Of a stretch of 64,000 nucleotides of DNA, positions 1 through 8,698 are shown piece after piece. Below the pieces are notes generated by a model, which worked only from the letters and a program-made list of their open reading frames with translations, was not told the DNA's origin and ran no database searches. The DNA comes from Providencia rettgeri (lineage in GTDB: Bacteria; Pseudomonadota; Gammaproteobacteria; Enterobacterales; Enterobacteriaceae), in NCBI RefSeq assembly GCF_001874625.1, contig NZ_CP017671.1, positions 558,001-622,000 of the forward strand, in the 5' to 3' direction. Made by a program: the position numbers and the translations under genes. The stretch's first letter is position 1; every line of letters begins with the position of its first letter.

Positions 1-2
1 AC

Positions 3-110
3 GAGGGTTGGACTGCATGGGATACAGTTGGTTGTGTGGCTGACGCTGTGGAGAGCGGGTTTGGTATTTTAGCTTCCGCAGTCACATTACCTTTTTCGTT
101 TTTAGAATAA
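3..110 (+). CDS. Possible 3' end of a small unknown gene
   Basis: An open frame runs in from the window edge and stops at a TAA, giving about 35 residues ending in a hydrophobic stretch (ILASAVTLPFSFLE). I do not recognise the family. It could be the tail of a small membrane-associated protein or a chance frame, because only the last codons are visible and nothing upstream can be checked. It is followed within 40 bp by another very small ORF with a strong ribosome binding site. Confidence 0.25.
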   Translation, partial: EGWTAWDTVGCVADAVESGFGILASAVTLPFSFLE

Positions 111-145
111 ATCACCTTGTTGATTTATTTAAGGGGGTTGATACT

Positions 146-226
146 ATGCCTGTCCCTCTTTCTAGGTTAGTAAAAAATATGTATTCGGTTGTAGCAGGCT
201 TAAGCATTATTATTACCATCACATAG
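146..226 (+). CDS. Very small ORF (26 aa), possible leader peptide or small membrane protein
   Basis: The ATG is preceded by AAGGGGG at 131-137, an unusually strong Shine-Dalgarno at good spacing. The peptide MPVPLSRLVKNMYSVVAGLS continues as IIITIT and stops. The second half is hydrophobic and ends in consecutive Ile/Thr codons. A rho-independent terminator follows about 25 bp after the stop. This is the layout of an attenuator leader peptide, but no amino-acid biosynthesis gene follows; the next gene is a broken ATPase. A free-standing small membrane peptide fits equally well. Function unknown. Confidence 0.35.
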   Translation: MPVPLSRLVKNMYSVVAGLSIIITIT

Positions 227-250
227 TGGTGGGGGTAAGCTACATCCTAA

Positions 251-276
251 ACCCGCCAGACAAGGCGGGTTTTTTG
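251..276 (+). terminator. Rho-independent terminator
   Basis: Stem ACCCGCC / GGCGGGT with a six-base loop, directly followed by a T-run. It closes the short transcript carrying the 26-residue ORF and separates it from the ATPase pseudogene. Confidence 0.7.
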
Positions 277-308
277 TTCTTGTCTGGTTAGTGACCAACA
301 AGGAATTT

Positions 309-821
309 ATGATGAACTCAGTACAAGCCCCTCAACAGCCTAATAGTGAACCCCAGTTGCATTTTCTTTGTGGGAAAATCGCATCAGGCAAATCCACCTT
401 AGCGAAAACACTATCGCAACAGCCTCGTACTATTTTATTGTGCGAAGACGAATAGCTTTCTGCACTATATCCTAATGAAATTAAAGAACTATCTGATTAT
501 ATTGAAAAAAGTGCTTTAGTGAAAAAAGTGCTAGAAAAGCATATTCAGCACCTTGTTGCTGCGGGTAATACCGTCGTGATGGATTTCCCTGCAAACACGC
601 CTACCCAGCGCCAATGGTTGAAATCTTTAGCGCAATCATCTGGTGCATCTTATGTTTTTCATGTATTAAACGTTGATAATCAAAAGTGTAAAGCAAGGTT
701 AGCAGCGCGTAATTTAACAGGGGAAAACCCATTTCAAACCTCTGAAGCACAGTTTGACTTAATTACGGCGCACTTTTCCTATCCAGATAGCAGTGAGCAA
801 CTAGTGTGTAAGTTCTACTGA
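309..821 (+). pseudogene. AAA/zeta-toxin-like P-loop ATPase or kinase, interrupted by an amber codon
   Basis: Read from the ATG at 309, the frame gives a small P-loop protein of about 170 residues. It has a clear Walker A (GKIASGKST) near residue 25 and then CEDE followed by an in-frame TAG at 453-455. The same frame continues as LSALYPNEIKE and stays open to the TGA at 819-821. A single TGG-to-TAG change would explain the stop, since a Trp there gives DEWLSALYP, which reads naturally. No frameshift is needed. The intact form would belong to the small ATP-binding proteins related to zeta-toxin or gluconate-type kinases, substrate unknown. Translation could restart at the ATG at 519, but that product lacks the P-loop and would be inactive as an NTPase. 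Confidence 0.75.
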
Positions 822-880
822 TAAAGGGAAGGGACTAACGTGGTTAATAGCCAGACAATATTGACCACTCTAATTTTAAG

Positions 881-1501
881 TTATTTAGGGCGATACATTT
901 TTAGGTTCTGCTGTTGTTCTATCCAATAATAATCTGCTGGGCCACCCGCTCGTAGCAGAGGTTTTTGCCCTGCACAGTCATATAGTCCATCTTGTAGGGC
1001 TGATTCATCAATATGCACCATCACGACCTCACCCATTACCATCCAAGTATCTAACAGTTGGCCATCAGCCCGTTTAATTTGTTGATATTGAGTGACAATG
1101 CATTCCATTGATACGGGTGTTTGTGCAATACGTGGAGGAGAAACTAATGTGGATGGTAATGTTGATAGTTGGGTTAAGGCAAATTCGCTTTCACCACGTG
1201 CCAGAGTCGCGCTACTCATATTCACTTGTTCACCAAGCGCCAGTGTTGCGAGGTTATAAACAAATTCTCCCGTTTCAATCGCATTGGTGACGGAATCTTT
1301 TTTACCAACACTTGAAAATGCCAATATTGGAGGGGAGTAGTTGAAAATATTGAAAAAACTGTAAGGTGCGAGGTTTGTTCTTCCTTGGCTATCACAAGTT
1401 GAAATCCAACCAATTGGTCGGGGGCCAATGAGCGATGGGATAGGGTCATGAGGAAGCCCGTGGCCTTTTGTGGGTTGATAACTATAAAACTGAGTGGTCA
1501 T
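881..1501 (-). CDS. Flavin reductase-like FMN-binding protein
   Basis: A 206-residue protein of the flavin reductase-like (DIM6/NTAB) family, which bind FMN in a split-barrel fold. Typical family features are the N-terminal PHDPIPSLIGPRPIGWIST segment followed by LAPYSFFNIFNYSPPILAFS, the region that holds the flavin phosphate and the dimer interface. The ATG at 1501 has a good AAGGAGC site upstream. It reads towards the ATPase pseudogene and lies downstream of, and on the same strand as, an AraC-type regulator with about 130 bp between them, so it may be that regulator's target. The specific substrate cannot be told from sequence. Confidence 0.85.
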   Translation of the reverse strand: MTTQFYSYQPTKGHGLPHDPIPSLIGPRPIGWISTCDSQGRTNLAPYSFFNIFNYSPPILAFSSVGKKDSVTNAIETGEFVYNLATLALGEQVNMSSATLARGESEFALTQLSTLPSTLVSPPRIAQTPVSMECIVTQYQQIKRADGQLLDTWMVMGEVVMVHIDESALQDGLYDCAGQKPLLRAGGPADYYWIEQQQNLKMYRPK

Positions 1502-1635
1502 TGCACGCTCCTTTTTTGTTTTATCCTAACGGATAATATTAGGAGGCGTAAGAGTAAAAAATGAAAAAGGCAATCAATGTATAAAGTTAGCAGTCAGTGG
1601 ATAGTGCTCAGGATTGAGCACTATCTGAGGCAAGC

Positions 1636-2409
1636 TTACCCAGAAATTCGTTGAATAAAACTTGATGGGCTTTGCCCTAACCACTTTTTAAACATGGTTG
1701 AAAATGACCCCACATTGCTATAGCCCAAATCAAATGCCACTTCAGTAATCGACTTCCCAGCAGAAATATGGGTGATTGCACTTAACAAACAAGCTTGTTG
1801 CCGCCAATCAGAGAAAGACAACCCTGTTTGAGTTCCAAAAAAACGACTAAACGAGCGCTCACTCTTATGGAGTTTTGCTGCCCATTCTTGGGGAAGAGAG
1901 GTAATTTGTGGTGATTTCAAAAACTCACGACACAGTGTTGCTAAATGCTCATCTCGGGGGATGGGGGCATAGAAAGGAAGCGGCTCCGCTTGTTCTATTT
2001 CATGTAAAATAAGTTGGAACATTGCGCCATCACGACCATTTAAGTCATATTCGAGCGGGGTATCAACGGCTTCAAGTAATAGCTGACGAAGTAATGGAGA
2101 TACCCGTAATACCTCACATCGATTCCCCCTACGCGGCGCTGCTTTTGGCTCGATATATAAACTACGAGTGCTGACATTCAGCATACGTGTTTCATGGGGA
2201 GTATTACAGGGGATCCAAACTCCGCTATCTGGTGGGATCACCCATTCGCCATCTGCGGTGCTGACTTCAATTAGCCCGGTAGCACCATAGAGAAACTGAG
2301 CTCGACGGTGAACATGAGAGCTCAAGAGTACATTCGGTAAGTAATCGGTTCCAATGGCGAGAACATCACGAGGCGTCGCATCAATTGTTTTCAGTGGAAT
2401 ATTTCGCAT
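1636..2409 (-). CDS. AraC-family transcriptional regulator with N-terminal cupin domain
   Basis: A DNA-binding regulator of about 257 residues. The N-terminal half (HVHRRAQFLYGATGLIEVST and WVIPPDSGVWIPCNTPHET) is a cupin-type sensing domain. The C-terminal half carries two helix-turn-helix motifs, the second in ITEVAFDLGYSNVGSFSTMF, the classic AraC signature. The overall pattern resembles NimR/YeaM-type regulators, but I cannot name its ligand. The frame extends upstream to a TTG at 2466; I prefer the ATG at 2409 because the TTG has no ribosome binding site and the extension adds no family sequence. It is divergent from the dms operon and upstream of the flavin reductase gene on its own strand, so either could be regulated. 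Confidence 0.8.
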   Translation of the reverse strand: MRNIPLKTIDATPRDVLAIGTDYLPNVLLSSHVHRRAQFLYGATGLIEVSTADGEWVIPPDSGVWIPCNTPHETRMLNVSTRSLYIEPKAAPRRGNRCEVLRVSPLLRQLLLEAVDTPLEYDLNGRDGAMFQLILHEIEQAEPLPFYAPIPRDEHLATLCREFLKSPQITSLPQEWAAKLHKSERSFSRFFGTQTGLSFSDWRQQACLLSAITHISAGKSITEVAFDLGYSNVGSFSTMFKKWLGQSPSSFIQRISG

Positions 2410-2479
2410 AGGCAATTTTGTTGGCTGAGATTCAAATATTGTTGTTAGTTTTATGAATATAGGCAATTTTTATTGATAT

Positions 2480-2500
2480 AACCACATGTTTTATATGGTT
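2480..2500. promoter_or_regulatory. Inverted repeat in the araC-like/dmsA divergent region
   Basis: AACCA and TGGTT flank an AT-rich centre in the intergenic space shared by the AraC-type gene and dmsA. It could be an operator for the regulator. I looked for an FNR box (TTGAT-N4-ATCAA), expected before an anaerobic operon, and found only a TTGAT half-site at 2473-2477. Confidence 0.2.
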
Positions 2501-2601
2501 GGCTGAAATTCCGATGTGTTTGGCGATTTTTCGAAAGTTGGCTAAGAGGGAAATGTTTACTCTATCGCGGCAACCTAATGTACGCCAGAGGTAGAGTTAC
2601 T

Positions 2602-5022
2602 ATGAAAAATTACCCAGATCGGAATGATAGCCAAACACATCTGATCGAACCACTAACCCGCCGTCGGTTTATTCAAGGCAGCTCTGCACTCATGGCTGTC
2701 CCCTTTATTGCTGCTAAAACCATTGCCTCAACACCAGAAGACCCAGAGATCATCCCTACTAAGCTCATTCAAAACTCAGCGGAACGCATCGTATCAACCT
2801 GTAGTAGTTTTGACTGTGGTGGAAAATGTGATATTCGAGCACATGTCAAAGAGGGGGTCGTTACACGCATAAGTACACGCCCTGATGCCGACCTTGATGA
2901 AGAGATGCCGATCATGCGTGCATGTGTACGTGGTCGTAGCTATCGAAAATTTGTTTATCATCCAAATCGCTTGAAATACCCAATGAAAAGGGTTGGTAAA
3001 CGTGGTGAAGGGCGTTTTGAACGTATTAGCTGGGAAGAAGCGACGACGTTAATTGCAGATAATATGCAGCGTATTAATACGCAATATGGCCCAGCATCGC
3101 GTTTTGTCAGTTTGAGTACGGGGGTAACAGGCGGTATTTTTTCTGGTGCCAACATGCTACGCCGTTTATTTAACTTAACGGGGGGCTTTCTGGAAAATTA
3201 CCATTCAGTGAGTAATGGCAATACCATGGCAGTCACGCCATATACTTATGGCACCTCAGCGAGTGGTAGCACCTTAGATACCTTAGAAGATACGCCTTTA
3301 GTGATCTTATGGGGGCACAACCCTAACGAAACGATTTTTGGTCATTCAAATCATTATTTCCAAAAGATGAAAAAGAATGGCACTAAATTTATCGTTGTCG
3401 ACCCGCGTTACTCGGACACCGCATCATCCTTAGCTGATCAATGGGTCCCTATCTTACCCACCACAGACAACGCGATGATGGATGCGATGATGTATGTGAT
3501 CATCAGCGAAGGCCTGCATGATCAAGCCTTTATTGATAAATACACCATCGGGTTTGATGAACATCAGATGCCTGAAGGTGTCCCCGAGAACGAGTCATTA
3601 ATAGCTTATTTAATGGGGAAAAAAGATGGAATTGTGAAAACCCCTGAATGGGCAGAGCCGATTACAAAGGTCCCTGCACAGACTATTCGCCAACTCGCTC
3701 GTGAATATGCCAATACCAAACCTGCCGCCTTAATGCAGGGCTGGGGGCCTCAACGTCATATTTGTGGTGAGCGCTCAGCGAGAGGGGCGACCTTGTTGGC
3801 GACTATTACCGGTAATGTGGGGCGTAAAGGCGGTTGGGCTGCTGGCTACGGTATGGCAGTCACTCCTGATTTACGTAAAACCTTAGCGGGCCCAAGTTTA
3901 TTTGAGAACCCAGTGAAAGCAAAAATCAATATCACTAATTGGGTTCAAGCCTGTGAAAATAAAGATTTAGTGACCCCTGATAACGGTTTGAAAAATGCAG
4001 AAAAACTCGATACCGAAATCAAAATGATTTTTTCATTAGCGGGTAATTATATGACTAATCAGAATCCGGATATTTTGCATGCCGCTAAAGTGCTGGAAGA
4101 TGAAAGCAAAGTCGAATTTATCGTTTACAGCGATTTATATATGACACCGAGTGCTAAATATGCCGATATTTTGCTTCCTGAAACCAGTTTCTTAGAACGC
4201 TGGAACGTCGGGGGCACATGGGGGACGGGTAATTACATCATTTTATCTGAAAAAGTCATCGAGCCTGAATTTGAACGCCGTAGTGACTATGAATGGTTAT
4301 GTGAAGTCGCAGAAAAGTTAGGAGTAGGTGACGTATTCAGTGAAGGTAGAACAGAAAAGCAATGGATAGAACATCTGGTGAATGATGCGCACAAAAAACG
4401 CCCAGAAGATAATATTCCTAGCTTTGATGAACTCTTGGTAAAACGCCGTCATCTATTAAAGCATCAGCCGCATGTGGGGTATGTTGCTTTTGAGAAAAAT
4501 ATCCAAGATATACAAAACCACCCGTTTGAAACGCCATCAGGGAAAATCGAAATTTTCTCTAAACGCCTTTATGAGCGTCAGGATGCGGATATTCCAGCAC
4601 TATCACATTACGTGCCTGCCATTGAAGGGCCTGAAGATACCCTCACGACTCGTTATCCATTGCAACTAATTACATGGAAAGGCCGTAATCGTGCCAATTC
4701 AACGCAATTTGCTAACCCGTGGTTACAAGAAGTACAGCGACAAGAACTGTGGATCAACCCGATTGATGCTAAACGACGAAACATTACAGATGGAGAACGC
4801 GTCAAGGTGAATAACGACCGTGGTGTCACCATGGTGCCTGCCAAAATAACTCAGCGCATTATGCCGGGTGTTGTTGCCTTGCAGGCCGGAGCATGGTGGC
4901 AGCCCGATGAGAACGGGGTTGACCAAGGTGGTTGTGCTAACGTTTTAACCTCGGCACGTAGTACAGCAATGGCACATGGTAATGCCCATCAAACTTTATT
5001 GGTGGAGGTAACTAAAGCATGA
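2602..5022 (+). CDS. dmsA: DMSO reductase-family molybdoenzyme, catalytic subunit A
   Basis: Large catalytic subunit of a DmsABC-type reductase, binding bis-molybdopterin guanine dinucleotide and one Fe-S cluster, reducing dimethyl sulfoxide or related S/N-oxides during anaerobic respiration. A twin-arginine export signal (TRRRFIQG followed by a hydrophobic run) is at the N terminus. A cysteine set (CSSFDCGGKC, then RACVRGR about 30 residues later) ligates the cluster. Motifs such as LWGHNPNETIFG, DPRYSDTA and QGWGPQRH are typical cofactor-binding segments, and the C-terminal molybdopterin dinucleotide-binding domain is complete. The frame opens at 2578, but the ATG at 2602 has a GAGG ahead of it and gives a normal Tat leader. 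Its stop overlaps the dmsB start by ATGA. It could be a paralogue such as YnfE with a different oxide substrate. Confidence 0.88.
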   Translation: MKNYPDRNDSQTHLIEPLTRRRFIQGSSALMAVPFIAAKTIASTPEDPEIIPTKLIQNSAERIVSTCSSFDCGGKCDIRAHVKEGVVTRISTRPDADLDEEMPIMRACVRGRSYRKFVYHPNRLKYPMKRVGKRGEGRFERISWEEATTLIADNMQRINTQYGPASRFVSLSTGVTGGIFSGANMLRRLFNLTGGFLENYHSVSNGNTMAVTPYTYGTSASGSTLDTLEDTPLVILWGHNPNETIFGHSNHYFQKMKKNGTKFIVVDPRYSDTASSLADQWVPILPTTDNAMMDAMMYVIISEGLHDQAFIDKYTIGFDEHQMPEGVPENESLIAYLMGKKDGIVKTPEWAEPITKVPAQTIRQLAREYANTKPAALMQGWGPQRHICGERSARGATLLATITGNVGRKGGWAAGYGMAVTPDLRKTLAGPSLFENPVKAKINITNWVQACENKDLVTPDNGLKNAEKLDTEIKMIFSLAGNYMTNQNPDILHAAKVLEDESKVEFIVYSDLYMTPSAKYADILLPETSFLERWNVGGTWGTGNYIILSEKVIEPEFERRSDYEWLCEVAEKLGVGDVFSEGRTEKQWIEHLVNDAHKKRPEDNIPSFDELLVKRRHLLKHQPHVGYVAFEKNIQDIQNHPFETPSGKIEIFSKRLYERQDADIPALSHYVPAIEGPEDTLTTRYPLQLITWKGRNRANSTQFANPWLQEVQRQELWINPIDAKRRNITDGERVKVNNDRGVTMVPAKITQRIMPGVVALQAGAWWQPDENGVDQGGCANVLTSARSTAMAHGNAHQTLLVEVTKA

Positions 5023-5657
5023 GTAAATTCCACGTTTATCCCGCTGTCAGTAACAAACAGTTAGGGTTCTATATTGATTCGGCGCGCTGTTCAGGCTGTA
5101 AAGCGTGTCAGGTGGCCTGTAAAGATAAAAATAACCTTGATGTGGGGCGTAAGTATCGCCGTGTTTACGAAGTAACGGGGGGAGAATTTATTGAAAACGG
5201 CACGGGAGGGCTGGTGAATAATGTGTTTGCTTATACGTTATCCATTTCATGTAACCATTGTGCTGACCCGATGTGTGTAAAGAATTGCCCAACGACGGCT
5301 ATGCATAAACGTGAAGGGGACGGCATCGTCATGGTTAACACTGACAAATGCGTTGGTTGTGGAACCTGCGCTTGGTCTTGCCCCTATGGTGCTCCTCAAA
5401 TGAACCCTGAAACTAAGCAAATGTCGAAATGTGATTTTTGTATCGACTTGCAATTAAAAGGGGAGCAACCCGTCTGCGTCGCGACTTGCCCGTTAGGGGC
5501 TATTCAGTTTGGCCCCATTGATGAACTAAGAAAACAGTATGGGGACCAAGCGGATGTCCGTGGGTTACCAGATTCCTCAATTACCCATCCCAATTTAGTG
5601 ATCCACCCACATCAAGGGGCGGGTCGTACTCAAGACTTACAAGGAGATGCCAAATGA
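5019..5657 (+). CDS. dmsB: DMSO reductase-family iron-sulfur subunit B
   Basis: A 212-residue ferredoxin-like electron-transfer subunit. It carries four cysteine groups for four [4Fe-4S] clusters: CSGCKACQVACKDK, CNHCADPMCVKNCP, CVGCGTCAWSCPYG and CDFCIDL followed by CVATCPLG. It passes electrons from the membrane subunit to the molybdenum subunit. It starts inside the dmsA stop codon (ATGA) and its own stop overlaps the next start in the same way, so the three subunits are translationally coupled. Length and motif spacing are normal for DmsB. Confidence 0.92.
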   Translation: MSKFHVYPAVSNKQLGFYIDSARCSGCKACQVACKDKNNLDVGRKYRRVYEVTGGEFIENGTGGLVNNVFAYTLSISCNHCADPMCVKNCPTTAMHKREGDGIVMVNTDKCVGCGTCAWSCPYGAPQMNPETKQMSKCDFCIDLQLKGEQPVCVATCPLGAIQFGPIDELRKQYGDQADVRGLPDSSITHPNLVIHPHQGAGRTQDLQGDAK

Positions 5658-6553
5658 ATGAATGGCCATTATTGTTATTCACATTTTTAATGCAAACATC
5701 CATTGGGCTGAGTGTGATGTTGGGGGTCTTTGCGAAAAAATTATCCACGGCGTTAGCGGGGAAAATTAACTCACAGTTTTTCTTATGGTATTTATTGGTT
5801 GCTTGTGTGCTTGCTGGTGTTGGATTGTTATCTTCGATTACGCACCTAGGCGTGCCACTTAATGCCCCTAATTCACTGTTAAATATTTTCTCGTCTTGGT
5901 TAAGTCGTGAAGTGGTACTCACTGCAAGCTACTTTGCTTTTCTTGGGCTGACTTTTTTATGGTTATGGTTCAAAAAGGAATTGTCATATCTGTTGTTAGG
6001 GTTAGCCATTATTGCTGGGCTCTGTGATGTGTATGCTATGGCGTCAATTTATCGGTATACATCAATGTTAACTTGGATGAATGATAACACCTATTTGATG
6101 TTTTACGGCACGATGCTTACCGCGGGAGCAGCGGGGTATTATTTACTCATCAATATGTTATTGCGTTTTAATGTTGGTTCACTTGATGTGCAAATTCCAG
6201 TCCGAGGGTTGTGGATATTATGGGCAGTTATTGCTCTTAGCTTATTAGCGCGTTTAGTTTATCAGCCTGCATACGAAAGCTATTTATTACACACTGGCTA
6301 TCATAATGAATCTATTACCTTTCCTATTGATTCTATCCGTGCTTATCAAGGAATTTGGTCATTACGCATAGGGAGTTGGTTAATTGGCATATTGGCTATC
6401 GTGGTTTTAGGGTATGGGGTTTATCGCCAAGTTCGGCAAACAACGCTGGGTATTCATGCATCAGCGAGTCAGGTTTATTTTGCTGTAGGCTGTGTTGCCG
6501 CTATTGTTGCTGAATTTCTGTTACGTTACTGTTTTTATACTATTCATCTTTAA
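5654..6553 (+). CDS. dmsC: DMSO reductase-family membrane anchor subunit C
   Basis: A 299-residue polytopic membrane protein with about eight hydrophobic segments spread over its length, as in DmsC. It anchors the A and B subunits and oxidises menaquinol. Typical pieces are the N-terminal WPLLLFTFLMQTSIGLSVML and the central SSITHLGVPLNAPNSLLN loop. Its start overlaps the dmsB stop. The C-terminal LLRYCFYTIHL ends on a membrane helix. Confidence 0.88.
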   Translation: MNEWPLLLFTFLMQTSIGLSVMLGVFAKKLSTALAGKINSQFFLWYLLVACVLAGVGLLSSITHLGVPLNAPNSLLNIFSSWLSREVVLTASYFAFLGLTFLWLWFKKELSYLLLGLAIIAGLCDVYAMASIYRYTSMLTWMNDNTYLMFYGTMLTAGAAGYYLLINMLLRFNVGSLDVQIPVRGLWILWAVIALSLLARLVYQPAYESYLLHTGYHNESITFPIDSIRAYQGIWSLRIGSWLIGILAIVVLGYGVYRQVRQTTLGIHASASQVYFAVGCVAAIVAEFLLRYCFYTIHL

Positions 6554-6590
6554 ATGAATAACCGCTATTACCTAGGAAATAACCCGTTGT

Positions 6591-7157
6591 ATGATCCATT
6601 TTTCACACTATGCAGCAGCATTTAATATATTGGGTACTTGTTATTTATTTTCACCAGAGGACGACGCAGCTGATTATGCTATTCATTTTTTCAAGCTCGA
6701 TGATTTTGCCTCTCAGTGGCCCTGTAAAATAAGTTCTCAACTTAGTCGTCGTATTACGGAGTCACTTAAAATAGATATCGCGACGTTAAATACTCAGTGG
6801 ACAGCGCTATTTATTGGGCCAAATGCATTACCAGCCCCACCATGGGGCTCGGTATATTTAGACCCTGAAGGGGTATTGCAAGGCTCATCAACAGCGGCGC
6901 TAAGTGATTTTTTAAAACGTGAGCGTTTGACGGTACAAACACCTTATCCAGAACCGTCAGACCATGTTGGTTTAATGTTATTTCAAGCGGCGGTTTTAGC
7001 TTCACAAGTGAGAGAAGAGGCATTAAAAGAATTATTGCATGAACATTTAGAAAGTTGGTTACCACAGTTTTCTGAGCAATTAAATCGAACAAACCAGAGC
7101 CTTTTTTATAATGCGTTGACTGAGCTTGCTCTGGTCACGGTAAAAAATTGTTCATAA
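6591..7157 (+). CDS. dmsD: TorD/DmsD-family Tat proofreading chaperone
   Basis: A 188-residue, mainly helical cytoplasmic protein of the TorD/DmsD family. These bind the twin-arginine leader of the molybdoenzyme and hold it until the cofactor is loaded. The family pattern is visible in WTALFIGPNALPAPPWGSVYLDPEGVL, where the PPWGSVY element is characteristic, and in EPSDHVGLML. It lies 37 bp after dmsC on the same strand and completes the operon dmsABCD, as expected for the partner of the Tat-signalled DmsA. Confidence 0.85.
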   Translation: MIHFSHYAAAFNILGTCYLFSPEDDAADYAIHFFKLDDFASQWPCKISSQLSRRITESLKIDIATLNTQWTALFIGPNALPAPPWGSVYLDPEGVLQGSSTAALSDFLKRERLTVQTPYPEPSDHVGLMLFQAAVLASQVREEALKELLHEHLESWLPQFSEQLNRTNQSLFYNALTELALVTVKNCS

Positions 7158-7382
7158 AGTTTTTAATGTTAGGCTTAATTGATCAGTATTTTTGATGTTT
7201 AAATCGTTAATTAAACGTAATATTTGAACGAGTTAAAGGTTAATAAATTATAATTAAATGAAAATTGATTTAGTTATAAGAAATGCAAATTAAAATGATT
7301 CTTACTTTATATTTCTAAGCCATAATACGTTTTTAAGTCATACTACTTAATGATGTGCTTAAATATTCTAAGGGGGTATAAA

Positions 7383-7805
7383 GTGGTCAATCTATGTAAT
7401 CGTTTATTGTCTCATGAAGATTTAGGAAGGTTGCTATTACGCCTTTCGGTTGGTGGGCTAATGCTGTTCCATGGTATGAGTAAATTATTAACAGGGGCTA
7501 GTGGTATTAAGGCATTGCTGGCTTCTTACGGTTTACCTGAATTTATTGCCTATGGGACTATTTTAGGTGAAGTGGTTGCCCCAATTTTTATTATTTTAGG
7601 TTTTTTAACGCGTCCATCAGCTTTATTAGTGGCGTTTACCATGGTTGTTGCATGGCTAATGATTGGTTTGGATAAAACTTTTTTACTCGATAAAACCGGC
7701 GCTTGGGCTATCGAAAGTATTGTTTATTTCTTCTTAAGCTCGATTGCATTGGCATTTATGGGCGCAGGGAAATTCTCAATTATGAAGAACCCATGCTGGC
7801 GGTAA
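7383..7805 (+). CDS. DoxX-family inner-membrane protein
   Basis: A 140-residue membrane protein of the DoxX family. It shows the N-terminal GRLLLRLSVGGLMLFHGMSKL motif and three further hydrophobic segments, ending just after FMGAGKFSIM. The frame is open from an ATG at 7350, but a GTG at 7383 is preceded by AAGGGGG at 7370-7376 with six bases of spacing and gives the normal family N terminus, so I take GTG as the start. It stands alone between the dms operon and a terminator. The 225 bp before it are very AT-rich and hold no gene. Function in the cell is not established for most DoxX proteins. Confidence 0.8.
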   Translation: MVNLCNRLLSHEDLGRLLLRLSVGGLMLFHGMSKLLTGASGIKALLASYGLPEFIAYGTILGEVVAPIFIILGFLTRPSALLVAFTMVVAWLMIGLDKTFLLDKTGAWAIESIVYFFLSSIALAFMGAGKFSIMKNPCWR

Positions 7806-7844
7806 TATTATTTTTCTTAAGTGTTTGACATTGCCTTTAAAGAA

Positions 7845-7879
7845 AGACCATCAAAAATATTCTGATGGTCTATTTTTTT
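7845..7879 (+). terminator. Rho-independent terminator after the doxX-like gene
   Basis: Perfect nine-base stem AGACCATCA / TGATGGTCT with a T-rich tail on the plus strand. A-rich sequence on the other side suggests it also works for the convergent nucleotidyltransferase gene. Confidence 0.8.
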
Positions 7880-7892
7880 GAATAACCAATAG

Positions 7893-8687
7893 CTAGTTAT
7901 TTTCTAATACAACTGTACGGAAAAAACTATCTAGTAAACGGCTATCACGGCAAGCGGGTTCAGGGAATTGCATTCGCTCTGCATTAGTCATAGTCTCTGA
8001 TACGAGTTGGTCTATAGCTGGCCGTCTCGCACCATAATGACTTTCGTCAGATTGGCTTTTTATCGCCAACAACTCATTAATTTCTAATCGTACTGATTTA
8101 TCTGAGACTGTTGCAGTCACCAATTCTGAAAATGCCATTGGAGGCATGTTTTTACTTTTTTCTATCCAGTGTAATGCTAATACAGCACGCAATAGGTAAA
8201 AGTATTTTTTCAGTTTAACTTGTTTGCCTTTAAAATCAGTATGTAAATTGCGCTTACTTATTGATAAATAATGATAACGTGATTTTAGTGGCGAATAAAA
8301 TTGTGCAGCCAGTTGCTCTAGTTGAGTAAAAAATGCCTCATCCTTAAAATACACAATGGGTGAGTGTAGCCACTCGATTAATGCGGGGTTTGAGTTTCGC
8401 ATTAATTTCAATGCTTTAGAAAGCTCCCAACCCGACACATCTAACTCATCATCAATTGGTTTCTCTATCACATCGCGTTTTTTATCCAATGTTAGGTACC
8501 AATCAAGTTTGTGAACATAGATAAACCGGACGTCATAGTCGCTATCGTGGGAGGCAAAGCCCCAACCGCGACTACCCGACTCACACGCAAAGAGTATTTT
8601 AACGTGGTGAGTTTCTTCTATTTCTTTAAGTGTTTTACCTATCCGTTCTTTCATCAGCACGGATATACTTTCATGGCTAGTTTCCAT
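7893..8687 (-). CDS. Nucleotidyltransferase associated with RtcB
   Basis: A 264-residue protein with a polymerase-beta-type nucleotidyltransferase core: GSRGWGFASHDSDYDVRF has the GS pair at residues 38-39 and catalytic acids D50 and D52. This family (COG3541-like, predicted nucleotidyltransferase) is commonly placed beside rtcB in RNA-repair operons. It may add nucleotides to cleaved RNA 3' ends, but its substrate is not shown by the sequence. The frame extends to 8714 inside rtcB; the ATG at 8687 is preceded by AAAGGAGAAAGC and lies 11 bp after the rtcB stop, so it is the likely start. It is the last gene of the slipin-rtcB operon. Confidence 0.82.
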   Translation of the reverse strand: METSHESISVLMKERIGKTLKEIEETHHVKILFACESGSRGWGFASHDSDYDVRFIYVHKLDWYLTLDKKRDVIEKPIDDELDVSGWELSKALKLMRNSNPALIEWLHSPIVYFKDEAFFTQLEQLAAQFYSPLKSRYHYLSISKRNLHTDFKGKQVKLKKYFYLLRAVLALHWIEKSKNMPPMAFSELVTATVSDKSVRLEINELLAIKSQSDESHYGARRPAIDQLVSETMTNAERMQFPEPACRDSRLLDSFFRTVVLENN

Positions 8688-8698
8688 GCTTTCTCCTT

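Noticed and set aside
2473-2490. FNR box before dmsA
   Set aside because: Only a TTGAT half-site is present; the second half does not match.
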